64,000 bases of DNA from Pasteurellaceae bacterium RH1A (lineage in GTDB: Bacteria > Pseudomonadota > Gammaproteobacteria > Enterobacterales > Pasteurellaceae): NCBI GenBank assembly GCA_012221805.1, contig CP015195.1, positions 1,783,771 through 1,847,770 of the forward strand, in the 5' to 3' direction. Positions 53,531-63,170 of the stretch are shown here, one piece after another. Each line of letters opens with the position of its first letter. The stretch's first letter is position 1. The translations under genes were made by a program, and so were the position numbers. Below the pieces are notes generated by a model. It ran no database searches and had not been told where the DNA came from. It saw nothing but the letters and a program-made list of their open reading frames with translations.

Positions 53531-53717
53531 AATATTTACTTCGCCTGAGGTGTGCGTTGTTCGTTACGTCCCTGAGCCGATATTTAAACTCCTTAAGTTG
53601 GACTTTCAAACTGTTGGTGAGCAGGCTCGCTTGCGAGAAGCCTAAAAATGGTTATGTTCGACTGCCTTGAACCTTTTGGTTCAAGGACCATTACGGATAA
53701 CGGCACTTCGGGTACTC
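53531..53717 (+). ncRNA. ssrS: 6S RNA (SsrS)
   Basis: The region between zapA and fau carries the 6S landmarks in order: CCCTGAGCCGATATTT, then GGTGAGCAGGCTCG, CGAGAAGCCT, and the CCTTGAACC..GGTTCAAGG hairpin. A closing-stem 3' part (CACTTCGGGTACTCTC) pairs with GCCTGAGGTGTG near the start. 6S RNA mimics an open promoter and sequesters sigma70 RNA polymerase. Ends are approximate; the 3' end abuts the fau start codon. Confidence 0.92.
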
Positions 53718-53719
53718 TC

Positions 53720-54280
53720 ATGTCAATCCAAGATCAACGCCAAGCCCTGCGTAAACAAATGCAGGCCGCACGCCTTAAGCTTTCCCCCATTGAACAAAAA
53801 CAAGCTGAACAGAATATTATTGAGCCAGCTCTCGAACTAATTCATCAATACCAAGCCCAAAACATCGCATTCTACCTGCCCTTTAAGGGTGAAATCTCTC
53901 CCCTTGCCTTGATGAAGCGTTTACAAGCGGCGGGAAAATCCCTTTATCTGCCTGTCTTACACCCCTTCTCCCCAGGCAACCTGCTTTTTCTGCATTACCA
54001 TGATGAAAGCCAACTTGAACTCAACCGCTTTGGCATTCAAGAGCCTAAACTGGATGTCAGGCAAGTCCTGCCCCTTTGCAAATTAGACCTGATTTTTACC
54101 CCGCTTGTTGCCTGCGATAAAGCAGGCAACCGCATGGGCATGGGGGGCGGCTTTTATGATAGAACCCTGGCCCAGGCTCCGCATTTAATCAGTGTTGGCC
54201 TAGCCCATACCTGCCAACAGGTTGAAAGCCTGCCGATTGAAAGTTGGGATATGCCGCTTAAGCATATTATCTTGGGATAG
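53720..54280 (+). CDS. fau: 5-formyltetrahydrofolate cyclo-ligase
   Basis: This 186-residue protein begins MSIQDQRQALRKQMQAARLK and contains KPKGEIS-type PFKGEISPLALMKRL, and the substrate/ATP site motif GNRMGMGGGFYDRTL. It recycles 5-formyl-THF to methenyl-THF. The ATG at 53720 follows the 3' end of 6S RNA directly; a longer frame from 53648 would translate 6S RNA. The ssrS-fau order is the conserved one. Confidence 0.95.
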   Translation: MSIQDQRQALRKQMQAARLKLSPIEQKQAEQNIIEPALELIHQYQAQNIAFYLPFKGEISPLALMKRLQAAGKSLYLPVLHPFSPGNLLFLHYHDESQLELNRFGIQEPKLDVRQVLPLCKLDLIFTPLVACDKAGNRMGMGGGFYDRTLAQAPHLISVGLAHTCQQVESLPIESWDMPLKHIILG

Positions 54281-54805
54281 AACTTTAATATCTACTCAAC
54301 AAGCTTTTAACAATATTATTTACTTTATAAAAATTCATTATCCATTTATTTTAATTAAATACCAACCCCTTACATTTAAACATATCATTTAAAATCCATT
54401 TAATATATCCTCCTTAAATCACCTTATTCACACTCGCCTAACCCTGCCGCTTACAGCAGCTTCTTGATGTATAGCAAGCATCTCTCAATAAGATCAAGCA
54501 CCCAAAACTTTGTTACAAATAAATAGCATATAGTTTACAAAATAGCATTTTGGCGGCTTAAGATACAAAATCAGTCTATATTATAGACATATATTAACTT
54601 ACCAAAATCTTACATTTTTTTACACTCATCCGACCAGTTTTTTAATATTTGTTCTAATTTTAAAAAAGAGTAAGAATAGCCCACCTCTGTAGTTGCGAGC
54701 CATTCCTATTTGGCTTAAGAGAAATAAACAAAATATAAATCCCTTGCTTAACTTATTTAAGAAAAGAGGATTTAAGACATAATAAATATATGATTAGGAG
54801 ACAAT
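54281..54805 (+). other. AT-rich intergenic region upstream of the autotransporter
   Basis: About 525 bp with no convincing ORF, markedly richer in A/T than the flanks. It includes TATATTATAGACATATATTA (near 54576) and TTTAAGACATAATAAATATA before AGGAGACAAT, the ribosome site of the autotransporter. The composition suggests it was acquired together with the adhesin gene. No specific operator was recognised. Confidence 0.5.
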
Positions 54806-57715
54806 ATGAAATCGAATACGATTTTAAAAAGAACCGCCCTTTCTTTGCTCATTTCAGCCACGCTGACCTCGGCTTATGCTCAAATTACACAGACCATCAC
54901 TGTCACAAAAGGTAATTCAGAAGCTCATTTTTATAATGGTGATTCAGTTGTTGAGCGTATTATTAAAAAGGGGGAGGGAGAATTAGCTCAAGGAGGAAAG
55001 GGAATCAATCCATCCACCCTTGAACTTGAAGAAGGATCTGCTGTATTACAACAAGAACCCGATGCTGACGGGAAAAGCCAAGTCTTTGCCCGTGTATCAG
55101 CTAAACCTAACACCCGCCTTCGTTTAGCCAATGATAAGCAGGTGGACTATAGTGAGGTCTATATGGATCCAGACAGCGAGCTGGATATCAATGGACAAAC
55201 AATTAAAATCTCAGAAAAAAATGAACCCAACTCTAATACAGGCTTGCGTAGCCACACCATTCACGCTGACATTATCAGCACCAATGGTGAGGGAGAGTTG
55301 GTTTATGAATTAAACGGCAAAAAAACTTTGGCAGGCAAGGTAGGTAATAAGAATGAAAGACTTGGTGAGGTCAATCTAACTTATCGACCAACCGAAAATG
55401 GCGTACTTACCCTCAAGCAAGGCAGTTACCTCAATAAATTAAACATCGGCGAAAACGGCTTAATCAATCTAGAGGCAAATACCCAGCATAAGGCCAAAGA
55501 AGTCACTATAGCTCCGAATGCGACGCTATTTATTAGAGATAATGTCACTGTTGATTTAGGTCAAGTCTCTATTGATGAAAAAGGATTTATTCGGGCCTAT
55601 GTTGCCTCTGCTAAGAGTAACTTAAATGTGGGTAAGGTGACAGGCGAAGGGAGCTTACTCAAGGCAGACAAAGGTAGCTTAATTTTAACTGGCGAATTTG
55701 CCCAAGAAGGTGGCACGGATGTTCAGGGAGGCAACCTAGAATTAAATGGTGCCAAGCTCCTCAAGGGGCAATTGGTACTCCGCCCTCATACTTCCTTAAG
55801 TGGGCATGGTACTATTTCGTCCGAAGCACTCTGGTTTCCACAAAGCTATATTCAACCTGGACGTAATACAACTATAGATCAGGTTTCAGAAAATACCCTG
55901 TCTTTTGATAAGGTGGACAATAGAGATACTGGTGCAACTATTGCCTTGCGGGTTCATCGACAAGATGATGATATCACCAAATGGAAATCCGAGCATATTC
56001 ATATTAATGAATTAGAGAGTAAAGTTAAAATTCCTGTCAATTTGCTCCTAACTGGCGAAAACACCACCATTTCTTCTGATAAAAACAAAGACGGTAAATA
56101 CGATCCTGATGAGGGTTTGTCTTTAATCCAAGTTAAAGAAATTAAGCAAGGCGGATTTGATCTTTTCAATCTCCGAGCAGCTATTGAAGCTATTAATGGC
56201 GCATCTATTCACACATTAGAATTGGTCAGCTTTAATAAGGGCTTAGCCAGCGAGGACTACTATGATTACCAGCTACATACTAAATTAGTTAAGGCTGATG
56301 GTACAGCAGTTAATCCTAAGGTTGAATATATCACCAGGGTCGGCCAGCCACCTGAACATAAGCTACCAGAATACAAGCCTGAGCCACCTAAGACTGAACC
56401 GCCTAAGGTTGAACCACCTAAGGCTGAACCGCCTAAGACTGAACCACCTAAGGCTGAACCACCTAAGGCTGAACCACCTAAGGCTGAACCACCTAAGGCT
56501 GAACCACCTAAGGCTGAACCACCTAAGGCTGAACCACCTAAGGCTGAACCACCTAAGGCTGAACCGCCTAAGTCTGAACCACCTAAGTCTGAACCACCTA
56601 AGGCTGAACCACCTAAGGCTGAACCGCCTAAGTCTGAACCACCTAAGTCTGAACCGCCTAAGGCTGAAGAACCTAAGGCTGAAGAACCTAAGGCTGAAGA
56701 ACCTAAGGCTGAAGAACCTAAGACTGAAGAACCTAAGACTGAAGAGCCTCAAGCTGAACAGCCTAAGACTGAGGCACCTAAAGTATCACCAAATACACGC
56801 CCAGCTGTGAATAGCCGTATTCCGTCTTATCTGGTGGCCAATCGTGCTGTTTATAACCAGGCTAAAACAGTCAGTAACTTGTTTAACAATAACTTATGGG
56901 CTAATCATAAGCAGTCTTTCTATGTGGTGCAAAACTATAGCAAGAGCGATTATCGCTCTGATCTGAGCTACTTAAACCATGGCTATGATTATGAAGGTAA
57001 ACAACATACCACCCTCTTGGGCGGTTATGTGCCGCTTTCTGAGCATACCAACCTGCATACTGCTTTGGCCTATAGCCAACAAAAAGTAACACCTGATGCC
57101 AAAGCAGATGGTTATAGCACAGCCCGCTATAAAACGGCCTCCCTCTTGCTTGCCCTGCAAAATCAATGGGATGGCCTTATTTTAAATGCCCAATTAGGCG
57201 CCCACTGGCATGATGGTACGGTATCAACCTTATACCAGGCTAGGGCTGCTAAGGTTAAGGGCCATCAAGTACAGACAGGATTGGAATTGGGTTATCAGAT
57301 GAAGTTGGGCAACTTCAGCATTACCCCTCTTGCCGGCCTAAACTACCATTATCTTGATCTTGATGTGAAAGATAAGATTGCCCAAAATTGGTATGTGGAT
57401 AACAAACCTTATGGCGTCTTTACCCAAAAAGCAGGGACTTACTTGGGTTGGGATAATGGACTGGTTAGCGTGAAAGTGGGTGCTTTCTACGAGCATAACC
57501 AAGAAAAACACGGCCAACTCAGCATTCGCACCAAGGCCAATAGGGTTTCCTTTGACAACGGCCGTTTAGGCAATGCGGTCTTGTTCAAGGCCCAGGCAGA
57601 TATTCAGATCTCGCCTCAATTAAGCCTTGGATTAGAAGCAGAGCACCGCCATGCGGTTTCTCAGGCCAAGCTAAAACAAACCCATTTTGGTGCTAAACTG
57701 GCCTATCAATTCTAA
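54806..57715 (+). CDS. Autotransporter adhesin with long Pro-Lys-Glu repeat
   Basis: The 969-residue type V secretion protein has a signal peptide (cleavage near AYA-QI, residue 25). Its passenger shows beta-helix features, including a passenger-associated segment GGTDVQGGNLELNGAKLL...LSGHGTIS at about 300-340. A calcium-binding-like DKNKDGKYDPDEG loop lies near 430. Residues about 527-656 are some 26 repeats of PPKAE-type pentapeptides. The last ~290 residues form an autotransporter beta-barrel ending in ...GAKLAYQF with the required terminal Phe. No serine-protease motif is present, so an adhesin role is likelier than a protease. The barrel half is less AT-rich than the passenger. Confidence 0.9.
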   Translation: MKSNTILKRTALSLLISATLTSAYAQITQTITVTKGNSEAHFYNGDSVVERIIKKGEGELAQGGKGINPSTLELEEGSAVLQQEPDADGKSQVFARVSAKPNTRLRLANDKQVDYSEVYMDPDSELDINGQTIKISEKNEPNSNTGLRSHTIHADIISTNGEGELVYELNGKKTLAGKVGNKNERLGEVNLTYRPTENGVLTLKQGSYLNKLNIGENGLINLEANTQHKAKEVTIAPNATLFIRDNVTVDLGQVSIDEKGFIRAYVASAKSNLNVGKVTGEGSLLKADKGSLILTGEFAQEGGTDVQGGNLELNGAKLLKGQLVLRPHTSLSGHGTISSEALWFPQSYIQPGRNTTIDQVSENTLSFDKVDNRDTGATIALRVHRQDDDITKWKSEHIHINELESKVKIPVNLLLTGENTTISSDKNKDGKYDPDEGLSLIQVKEIKQGGFDLFNLRAAIEAINGASIHTLELVSFNKGLASEDYYDYQLHTKLVKADGTAVNPKVEYITRVGQPPEHKLPEYKPEPPKTEPPKVEPPKAEPPKTEPPKAEPPKAEPPKAEPPKAEPPKAEPPKAEPPKAEPPKAEPPKSEPPKSEPPKAEPPKAEPPKSEPPKSEPPKAEEPKAEEPKAEEPKAEEPKTEEPKTEEPQAEQPKTEAPKVSPNTRPAVNSRIPSYLVANRAVYNQAKTVSNLFNNNLWANHKQSFYVVQNYSKSDYRSDLSYLNHGYDYEGKQHTTLLGGYVPLSEHTNLHTALAYSQQKVTPDAKADGYSTARYKTASLLLALQNQWDGLILNAQLGAHWHDGTVSTLYQARAAKVKGHQVQTGLELGYQMKLGNFSITPLAGLNYHYLDLDVKDKIAQNWYVDNKPYGVFTQKAGTYLGWDNGLVSVKVGAFYEHNQEKHGQLSIRTKANRVSFDNGRLGNAVLFKAQADIQISPQLSLGLEAEHRHAVSQAKLKQTHFGAKLAYQF
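56384..56773 (+). repeat. 15-bp tandem repeat in the autotransporter gene
   Basis: Roughly 26 units of CCACCTAAGGCTGAA with variants (AAGACT, AAGTCT, GAACCT) encode PPK(A/T/S/V)E and then EPK(A/T)E. The unit is a multiple of three, so copy changes keep the frame. The last units shift from PPKAE to EPKAE, making the end more acidic. Confidence 0.95.
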
Positions 57716-57732
57716 ATCAGGCCAATCCATAT

Positions 57733-57763
57733 CAGCCCTCAAATCCCACCAGATTTGGGGCTG
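57733..57763 (+). terminator. Autotransporter gene terminator
   Basis: CAGCCCTCAAATC-CCACCA-GATTTGGGGCTG is a long stem with one mismatch, then TGGTTTTC. Confidence 0.75.
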
Positions 57764-57890
57764 ATGGTTTTCTCCTCAGGGATTTGCAAAAAATCGCTAA
57801 ATTCCCACCGCTTTCCTGCCAAAAACATTCAAAAAAGGCCGTTTTTACGGTATACTTATCAACAATTTTTTCGCTATATTTAAGGTAGAT

Positions 57891-60479
57891 ATGATGCAAC
57901 AACAATACCGCCCCGATATGATTGAACCTGCCGTTCAACAATACTGGGCTGAAAACAAGGTTTTCAAAGCCATTAAAGACGAAACTCGTGAGAAATATTA
58001 CTGCTTGTCTATGTTCCCTTACCCGTCAGGCCGCCTGCATATGGGGCACGTGCGTAACTACACCATCGGTGATGTGGTGTCTCGCTACCAACGGATGAAC
58101 GGCAAAAACGTGCTTCAACCTATCGGTTGGGACGCTTTCGGTTTGCCAGCAGAAGGGGCGGCGATTAAGAACAAGACCGCACCTGCCAAGTGGACCTACG
58201 AAAACATTGAATATATGAAAAACCAGCTCAAAATGTTGGGCTTTGGTTACGACTGGGACAGAGAAATCGCCACCTGCCGCCCAGAATACTACAAGTGGGA
58301 ACAATGGTTCTTCACTGAGCTCTACAAAAAAGGTTTAGTCTATAAAAAGACTTCCACCGTAAACTGGTGTCCGAACGATGAAACCGTACTCGCCAACGAG
58401 CAAGTGCACGAAGGCTGCTGCTGGCGTTGCGACACCCCTGTGGAGCAAAAAGAAATTCCACAGTGGTTTATCAAGATCACCGATTATGCCGAACAACTTT
58501 TAGGCGGATTGGATACCTTGCCGCAATGGCCTGATATGGTCAAAACCATGCAACGCAACTGGATCGGCCGTTCTGAAGGGGTGGAAATCACCTTCGACAT
58601 CAAGGACACCGACCAAAAATTAGCGGTTTACACCACTCGCCCAGACACTTTCTACGGCGTAAGTTATGTGGCGGTGGCTGCCGCTCACCCATTGGCAACC
58701 CTTGCCGCAGAAAATAATCCAGAATTAGCCGCCTTTATTGCGGAAGCGAAGAACGCTAAAGTTGCCGAAGCTGATCTTGCCACAATGGAAAAGAAAGGGA
58801 TGGCAACGGGCTTGTTCGCTATTCATCCACTGACAGGCGAAAGCGTGCCAGTTTGGGTGGCCAACTTTGTGCTAATGCACTACGGCACTGGGGCGGTGAT
58901 GGCGGTGCCAGCCCACGACCAACGTGACTTTGAGTTCGCCCAAAAATACGGTTTGCAAATTAAGCAGGTAATCGCACCGCTTGCAGACGAAGAAATCGAC
59001 TTAAACAAACAAGCCTTTGTGGAACACGGCAAACTTATCAATTCAGGCGAATTTAATGGCTTGGATTTTGACGGTGCTTTCAAGGGCATTGCCGATAAAT
59101 TAGAAAGCCTTGGCGTGGGTAAACGTCAGGTCAATTACCGCCTGCGTGACTGGGGCGTGTCTCGCCAACGTTACTGGGGGGCGCCGATCCCGATGATTAC
59201 GCTTGAAAACGGCGAAACCGTACCAGCTCCACTGGAAGATTTGCCGATTATCCTGCCTGAAGATGTGGTGATGGACGGGGTGAAAAGCCCGATCAAGGCG
59301 GATCCAAACTGGGCAAAAACCACCTATCAGGGCAAACCAGCCAGCAAAGAAACCGACACCTTCGACACCTTTATGGAATCGTCTTGGTACTATGCTCGTT
59401 ATACGTCACCAACCTTTGCCGAAGGGATGTTAGACAAGGACGAAGCCAATTACTGGCTGCCTGTGGATCAATATATCGGTGGGATTGAGCACGCTACTAT
59501 GCACCTGCTCTACTTCCGTTTCTTCCACAAATTACTGCGTGATGCAGGCTTTGTGACCAGTGATGAACCCGCAGAGAAATTGCTCTGTCAAGGTATGGTG
59601 TTAGCCGATGCCTTCTACTACACCAGCCCAACCAACGAGCGGATTTGGGTGAGCCCAACGCAAGTCACCCTTGAGCGTGATGAAAAAGGGCGGATTGTCA
59701 AAGCCACCGACCCTGAAGGTCGTGAATTGGTGCATACCGGTATGACCAAGATGTCCAAGTCCAAAAACAATGGTATCGACCCACAAGAAATGGTGGAAAA
59801 ATACGGGGCAGACACAGTGCGTCTATTTATGATGTTTGCATCGCCTGCGGAAATGACCCTTGAATGGCAAGAATCTGGCGTGGAAGGGGCAAAACGTTTC
59901 TTGGGCCGTGTGTGGAATTTGGTCTATGAATACCAGCAAAATCCAGCTACACAAGCGGTTAATCCAGCCGAACTTTCTGCAAACCAGAAAGCCCTTCGCC
60001 GTGATGTGCATAAAACCATTGCTAAAGTGAGCGATGATATTGGTCGCCGCCAAACCTTCAACACAGCGATTGCCGCGGTGATGGAACTAATGAACAAGCT
60101 GACCAAAGCCCCACTTGATGGCGAACAAGACCGTGCCGTAATGGCAGAAGCCTTGTCTGCGGTGGTGCGCATGCTCTACCCAATCACCCCACACATCTGT
60201 TTCGAGTTGTGGAAGGCACTGGGCAATGAAAGTAGCATTGACAACGCCGAATGGGTGAAAGCCGATGAAGCGGCCATGGTGGAAGATGAAAAACTCATCG
60301 TAGTGCAGGTAAATGGCAAGGTGCGTGGCAAGGTGACTGTAGCTGCGGATGCTGATGAAGATACTGTGAAAGCCGTTGCCTTTGCTGATGAAAATGTGAA
60401 GAAATTTACCGATGGCATAGAGATCGTGAAAGTGATCTATGTGCAGGGTAAGTTGTTGAATGTGGTGGTGAAAGCCTAA
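57891..60479 (+). CDS. leuS: Leucyl-tRNA synthetase
   Basis: The 862-residue class I synthetase has the HIGH motif as HMGH in [17 protein letters not shown], the zinc/editing regions, and KMSKS in [13 protein letters not shown]. The C-terminal anticodon-binding part ends in [12 protein letters not shown]. Codon use is typical of a highly expressed gene. Two adjacent ATG codons are possible (57891 or 57894); I use the first. Confidence 0.98.
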   Translation: MMQQQYRPDMIEPAVQQYWAENKVFKAIKDETREKYYCLSMFPYPSGRLHMGHVRNYTIGDVVSRYQRMNGKNVLQPIGWDAFGLPAEGAAIKNKTAPAKWTYENIEYMKNQLKMLGFGYDWDREIATCRPEYYKWEQWFFTELYKKGLVYKKTSTVNWCPNDETVLANEQVHEGCCWRCDTPVEQKEIPQWFIKITDYAEQLLGGLDTLPQWPDMVKTMQRNWIGRSEGVEITFDIKDTDQKLAVYTTRPDTFYGVSYVAVAAAHPLATLAAENNPELAAFIAEAKNAKVAEADLATMEKKGMATGLFAIHPLTGESVPVWVANFVLMHYGTGAVMAVPAHDQRDFEFAQKYGLQIKQVIAPLADEEIDLNKQAFVEHGKLINSGEFNGLDFDGAFKGIADKLESLGVGKRQVNYRLRDWGVSRQRYWGAPIPMITLENGETVPAPLEDLPIILPEDVVMDGVKSPIKADPNWAKTTYQGKPASKETDTFDTFMESSWYYARYTSPTFAEGMLDKDEANYWLPVDQYIGGIEHATMHLLYFRFFHKLLRDAGFVTSDEPAEKLLCQGMVLADAFYYTSPTNERIWVSPTQVTLERDEKGRIVKATDPEGRELVHTGMTKMSKSKNNGIDPQEMVEKYGADTVRLFMMFASPAEMTLEWQESGVEGAKRFLGRVWNLVYEYQQNPATQAVNPAELSANQKALRRDVHKTIAKVSDDIGRRQTFNTAIAAVMELMNKLTKAPLDGEQDRAVMAEALSAVVRMLYPITPHICFELWKALGNESSIDNAEWVKADEAAMVEDEKLIVVQVNGKVRGKVTVAADADEDTVKAVAFADENVKKFTDGIEIVKVIYVQGKLLNVVVKA

Positions 60480-60525
60480 GCCTTACAAGCGGGTCAAAGA
60501 TAGCATTTTTTTGCAAAGATCTTGC

Positions 60526-60730
60526 CAACTCGCCGATCGGTTCCCCTCTTTAGCAAAGAGGGGTTAGGGGAGATTTGGCAGACTTGAAAACGGTAGCTCA
60601 CTGCCATTTTGCAAATTATTATCTATTTATAACCGCTTGTATTTGGCTCTTTAACCTCTCACTCTGAAAATAACTTCTGTCAAATCTCCCCTAACCCCTC
60701 TTTGCTAAAGAGGGGGATCAGATCGGCGAA
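60526..60730. repeat. MITE-like repeat, family C (copy 2)
   Basis: Outer arms AACTCGCCGATC and GATCGGCGAAGTT enclose TCCCCTCTTTAGCAAAGAGG with GGTTAGGGGAGATTTGGCAGA and the mirrored TGTCAAATCTCCCCTAACCC and CTCTTTGCTAAAGAGGGG. The same inner arms occur at 39748-39903. It fills most of the 280-bp gap between leuS and lptE. The core includes an uptake signal (ACCGCTTGT near 60632). Confidence 0.8.
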
Positions 60731-60757
60731 GTTAGCTTATTCATAGGACTTAATACT

Positions 60758-61258
60758 ATGCTAAAAAAACTCAACCTCAGCCTTGTGCTACTCCTTTCAA
60801 CCCTGCTGACCGCCTGCGGCTGGCATTTCGCCAACAACCAACTCCTGCCTCAAGAGCTGCAAACCCTGACCTTGGAAAGCAGCGATGAGTACAGTGATAT
60901 GTCCCGCACCATGCGTAGCCAACTTTTGCTCAACAACGTAAAACTGGTTCCTAGGCAGGCCGATGTAGCGGTCTTACGTTTGACCTCAACCACAAGCGAT
61001 TCAAAAGTGGCTTCTGTTTTCAAACAGGGCCGTGAGGCGGAAAAAATCTTAAGTGTTAAAGTGGAAGCCATTGTAACCATTCCCAACAAGGGCCAATACC
61101 CAATTGATGCGACTATCCACCGCACCTTCTTTGACGACTCTCGTGCAGCTCTAGCTAAATCGGCTGAACGTGAAATGATCATGCAGGATATGTATGAACA
61201 CGCTGCCCGTCAGCTCATTGTGAAGATGGTTGCACTTAACAAGGCTACAACAAAATAA
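60758..61258 (+). CDS. lptE: LPS-assembly lipoprotein LptE
   Basis: This 166-residue protein has a lipobox LTAC (Cys20) followed by GWHFANNQLLPQELQTLTLE, as in LptE, and an AAARQLIVKM-type EHAARQLIVKMV end. LptE plugs the LptD barrel and helps place LPS on the cell surface. The leuS-lptE-holA order is conserved. Confidence 0.94.
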   Translation: MLKKLNLSLVLLLSTLLTACGWHFANNQLLPQELQTLTLESSDEYSDMSRTMRSQLLLNNVKLVPRQADVAVLRLTSTTSDSKVASVFKQGREAEKILSVKVEAIVTIPNKGQYPIDATIHRTFFDDSRAALAKSAEREMIMQDMYEHAARQLIVKMVALNKATTK

Positions 61259-61259
61259 G

Positions 61260-62294
61260 ATGCAAAGGATTTTCCCAGAAGCTTTGGCTCCCAATTTGGA
61301 ACGGGGGCTATCCCCCTTTTACCTCCTCACCGGCCAAGATCTGCTCTTGGTTAATGAGGCCAAGGATGCTATTGTCAAGGCTGCCCGCCAGCAGGACTTC
61401 GATGAAAAATCTGAAGTTACGGTAGCAAGTGATACCAAATGGGAAGATCTGATCGAACAGGCCCAGTCCAATGGGCTCTTTTTCAGCCGTCAAATCCTGA
61501 TTCTCAACCTGCCTGAAAGCCTGACGGTGGCTCAACAAAAATGGCTGGCAGAACTGACCGCCCTCATCCACCCCGATCTGCTCTTTATCTTCCACTTGCC
61601 TAAATTTAGCAAGGCGGTAGAAAAGCAGGGCTGGCTCACCCAGATTGAGGCTCAAACGATACAAATAAACTGCCAAACGCCAGATATGACCAAACTGCCC
61701 AACTGGATCCAGCACCGGGCCAAGGCCATGCAGCTTAATCTGGATCGGGAAGCCATTCAGCTCTTGGCCTATAGCTACGAGGGCAATTTACTGGCCCTTA
61801 AACAGGCCATGCAGATGTTGCAACTGCAATTTAGCCAAGAAGCCATTGGGCTACAAAGGGCTAAAGAGGTGGTGGAACAATCGGCCCAATTTACGCCTTT
61901 TCAATGGATTGATGCTCTTTTGGAAGGCAAGCCCGCCCGGGCCCAACGGATCTTAAATCATCTCAGGGCTGAAGAAGTGCAAACTGTGGTGCTCCTGCGT
62001 ATCCTGCAAAAAGAGCTTATTACGCTGCTAGAACTCACCCGCTCACCTAACCCGATTTTAAACAGCCACCAGCCTCTCTATGCTGGCAATTTACGGGCTG
62101 AATTTGACCGCTTGAAGGTTTGGCAGAACCGGCGGGGGCTCTATCAACAAGCAATTAATAGACTGACCTACCATAAGCTCTACCAGCTTATTCAAAAGCT
62201 GGCAGATTTAGAACGCTTAGTGAAGCAGGAGTTTAACGAAGAAGAAGTGTGGGTTGGTTTAGAAAAGTTATCGATAATGTTTGTTCTAGCCTAA
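61260..62294 (+). CDS. holA: DNA polymerase III subunit delta
   Basis: This 344-residue clamp-loader subunit has RGLSPFYLLTGQDLLLVNEA, FFSRQILILNLPES, SYEGNLLALKQAMQMLQL and the C-terminal QELIT-type LQKELITLLEL. It opens the beta clamp during replication. The ATG overlaps the lptE stop region (TAAGATG). A longer frame from 61230 overlaps lptE and is not used. Confidence 0.94.
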   Translation: MQRIFPEALAPNLERGLSPFYLLTGQDLLLVNEAKDAIVKAARQQDFDEKSEVTVASDTKWEDLIEQAQSNGLFFSRQILILNLPESLTVAQQKWLAELTALIHPDLLFIFHLPKFSKAVEKQGWLTQIEAQTIQINCQTPDMTKLPNWIQHRAKAMQLNLDREAIQLLAYSYEGNLLALKQAMQMLQLQFSQEAIGLQRAKEVVEQSAQFTPFQWIDALLEGKPARAQRILNHLRAEEVQTVVLLRILQKELITLLELTRSPNPILNSHQPLYAGNLRAEFDRLKVWQNRRGLYQQAINRLTYHKLYQLIQKLADLERLVKQEFNEEEVWVGLEKLSIMFVLA

Positions 62295-62295
62295 T

Positions 62296-62694
62296 TTAAT
62301 CTTCCTGATTACCTTTTAACAAAGAGATGATTTCTCTTAAAGAACTAATTTGTTCATTGAGTTTTGTAATGACTTCATCTTTATGGGTAAGCTGTAACTT
62401 TAGCTTTTCCATTTCAAATACAAACTCTTGCTCTATACCAATATAGTTTGCACTATAATTGTTACTATTATCCCCAATTAACCAAAATGAAGGCTTACTT
62501 TTATCACTAATAAGATCTGTTAGTTCAATTTGAAAGATATTTGCGATCTGTTGCAACTTTTCTACATTCAACTTTGTCTGACCTCTCTCTATTTTGGCAT
62601 ATCCATTTGCAGACATATCCATCTTCTCTGCCATATCTTCTTGGGATAATTGATAGATTTCTCTAAAAACCCTGATTTTTTCATGAATTTCCAT
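62296..62694 (-). CDS. XRE-family helix-turn-helix regulator
   Basis: This 132-residue protein has an N-terminal XRE domain (IRVFREIYQLSQEDMAEKMDMSANGYAKIERGQTKLN, about 7-44), a linker, and a C-terminal coiled coil (EKLKLQLTHKDEVITKLNEQ). Such proteins usually repress their own promoter. It faces a small membrane-protein gene across 130 bp, so both may be regulated together. It is AT-rich relative to holA and relA, a sign of insertion. Its 3' end abuts holA. Confidence 0.85.
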   Translation of the reverse strand: MEIHEKIRVFREIYQLSQEDMAEKMDMSANGYAKIERGQTKLNVEKLQQIANIFQIELTDLISDKSKPSFWLIGDNSNNYSANYIGIEQEFVFEMEKLKLQLTHKDEVITKLNEQISSLREIISLLKGNQED

Positions 62695-62824
62695 AATTAC
62701 CTACTTTTTGGTTAGTTTAAAACACGATAAGTGCGAAATTCTCATTTTTTGTTTGTGGTACATAAAACGGCTAGAGTATATCATACCTAAAATTTATCGC
62801 TCAATTTTTTATAAGGAGATTTTT

Positions 62825-63013
62825 ATGATTTCATTTACTGCTGTTGTCATTAGCTTTGTTTCTTGGATATTCATTCCTGTTATCGGGGCAGCAGCTTTTG
62901 GTTTTTGCCTATTCTCATGGATTTGTAGTTTTATTTTACCTGATTACTCGTTTGGCGCTGGAGTAATTGGTGGTATTTTATTTTTCATACAAGATTCAGC
63001 AAGGCATCAATAA
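62825..63013 (+). CDS. Small hydrophobic membrane protein
   Basis: This 62-residue protein is almost entirely hydrophobic, with two likely membrane helices (about 6-32 and 41-56) and a short polar tail (QDSARHQ). The start has a strong AAGGAG ribosome site. No family recognised. It diverges from the XRE regulator and could be its partner. Confidence 0.65.
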   Translation: MISFTAVVISFVSWIFIPVIGAAAFGFCLFSWICSFILPDYSFGAGVIGGILFFIQDSARHQ

Positions 63014-63099
63014 AATATATTAATATATCGGTATTCATATACCGATATATTCAAAGTACTACCATGTTTCTTTATCTTTAGCATATCAATTCCCCGATT

Positions 63100-63170
63100 G
63101 TGCTAATGCCCTCGCTGGTGTCATTTTGATTAAGAGCTTAAGGCACCAGCTTGAAAGCTGATACCATCAC
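63100..63170. repeat. Double-hairpin repeat, family B (copy 6, degenerate)
   Basis: TAATGCCCTCGCTGGTGTCA then GGCACCAGCTTGAAAGCTGA and TACCATC. This copy has drifted in both arms. Its right arm overlaps the last codons of relA. Confidence 0.65.

Noticed and set aside
53648..53719. Upstream extension of the fau reading frame
   Set aside because: It would translate the 3' part of 6S RNA, whose landmarks are clear.
56363..56752. Antisense frame of 129 codons rich in Arg, Phe, Leu, Ser and Trp
   Set aside because: It is the mirror of the 15-bp tandem repeat in the autotransporter gene; no ribosome site and only low-complexity sequence.
56384..56773. Regular repeats that might suggest a CRISPR array
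   Set aside because: The 15-bp units are directly adjacent, in frame, and have no spacers. No cas genes are in the window.
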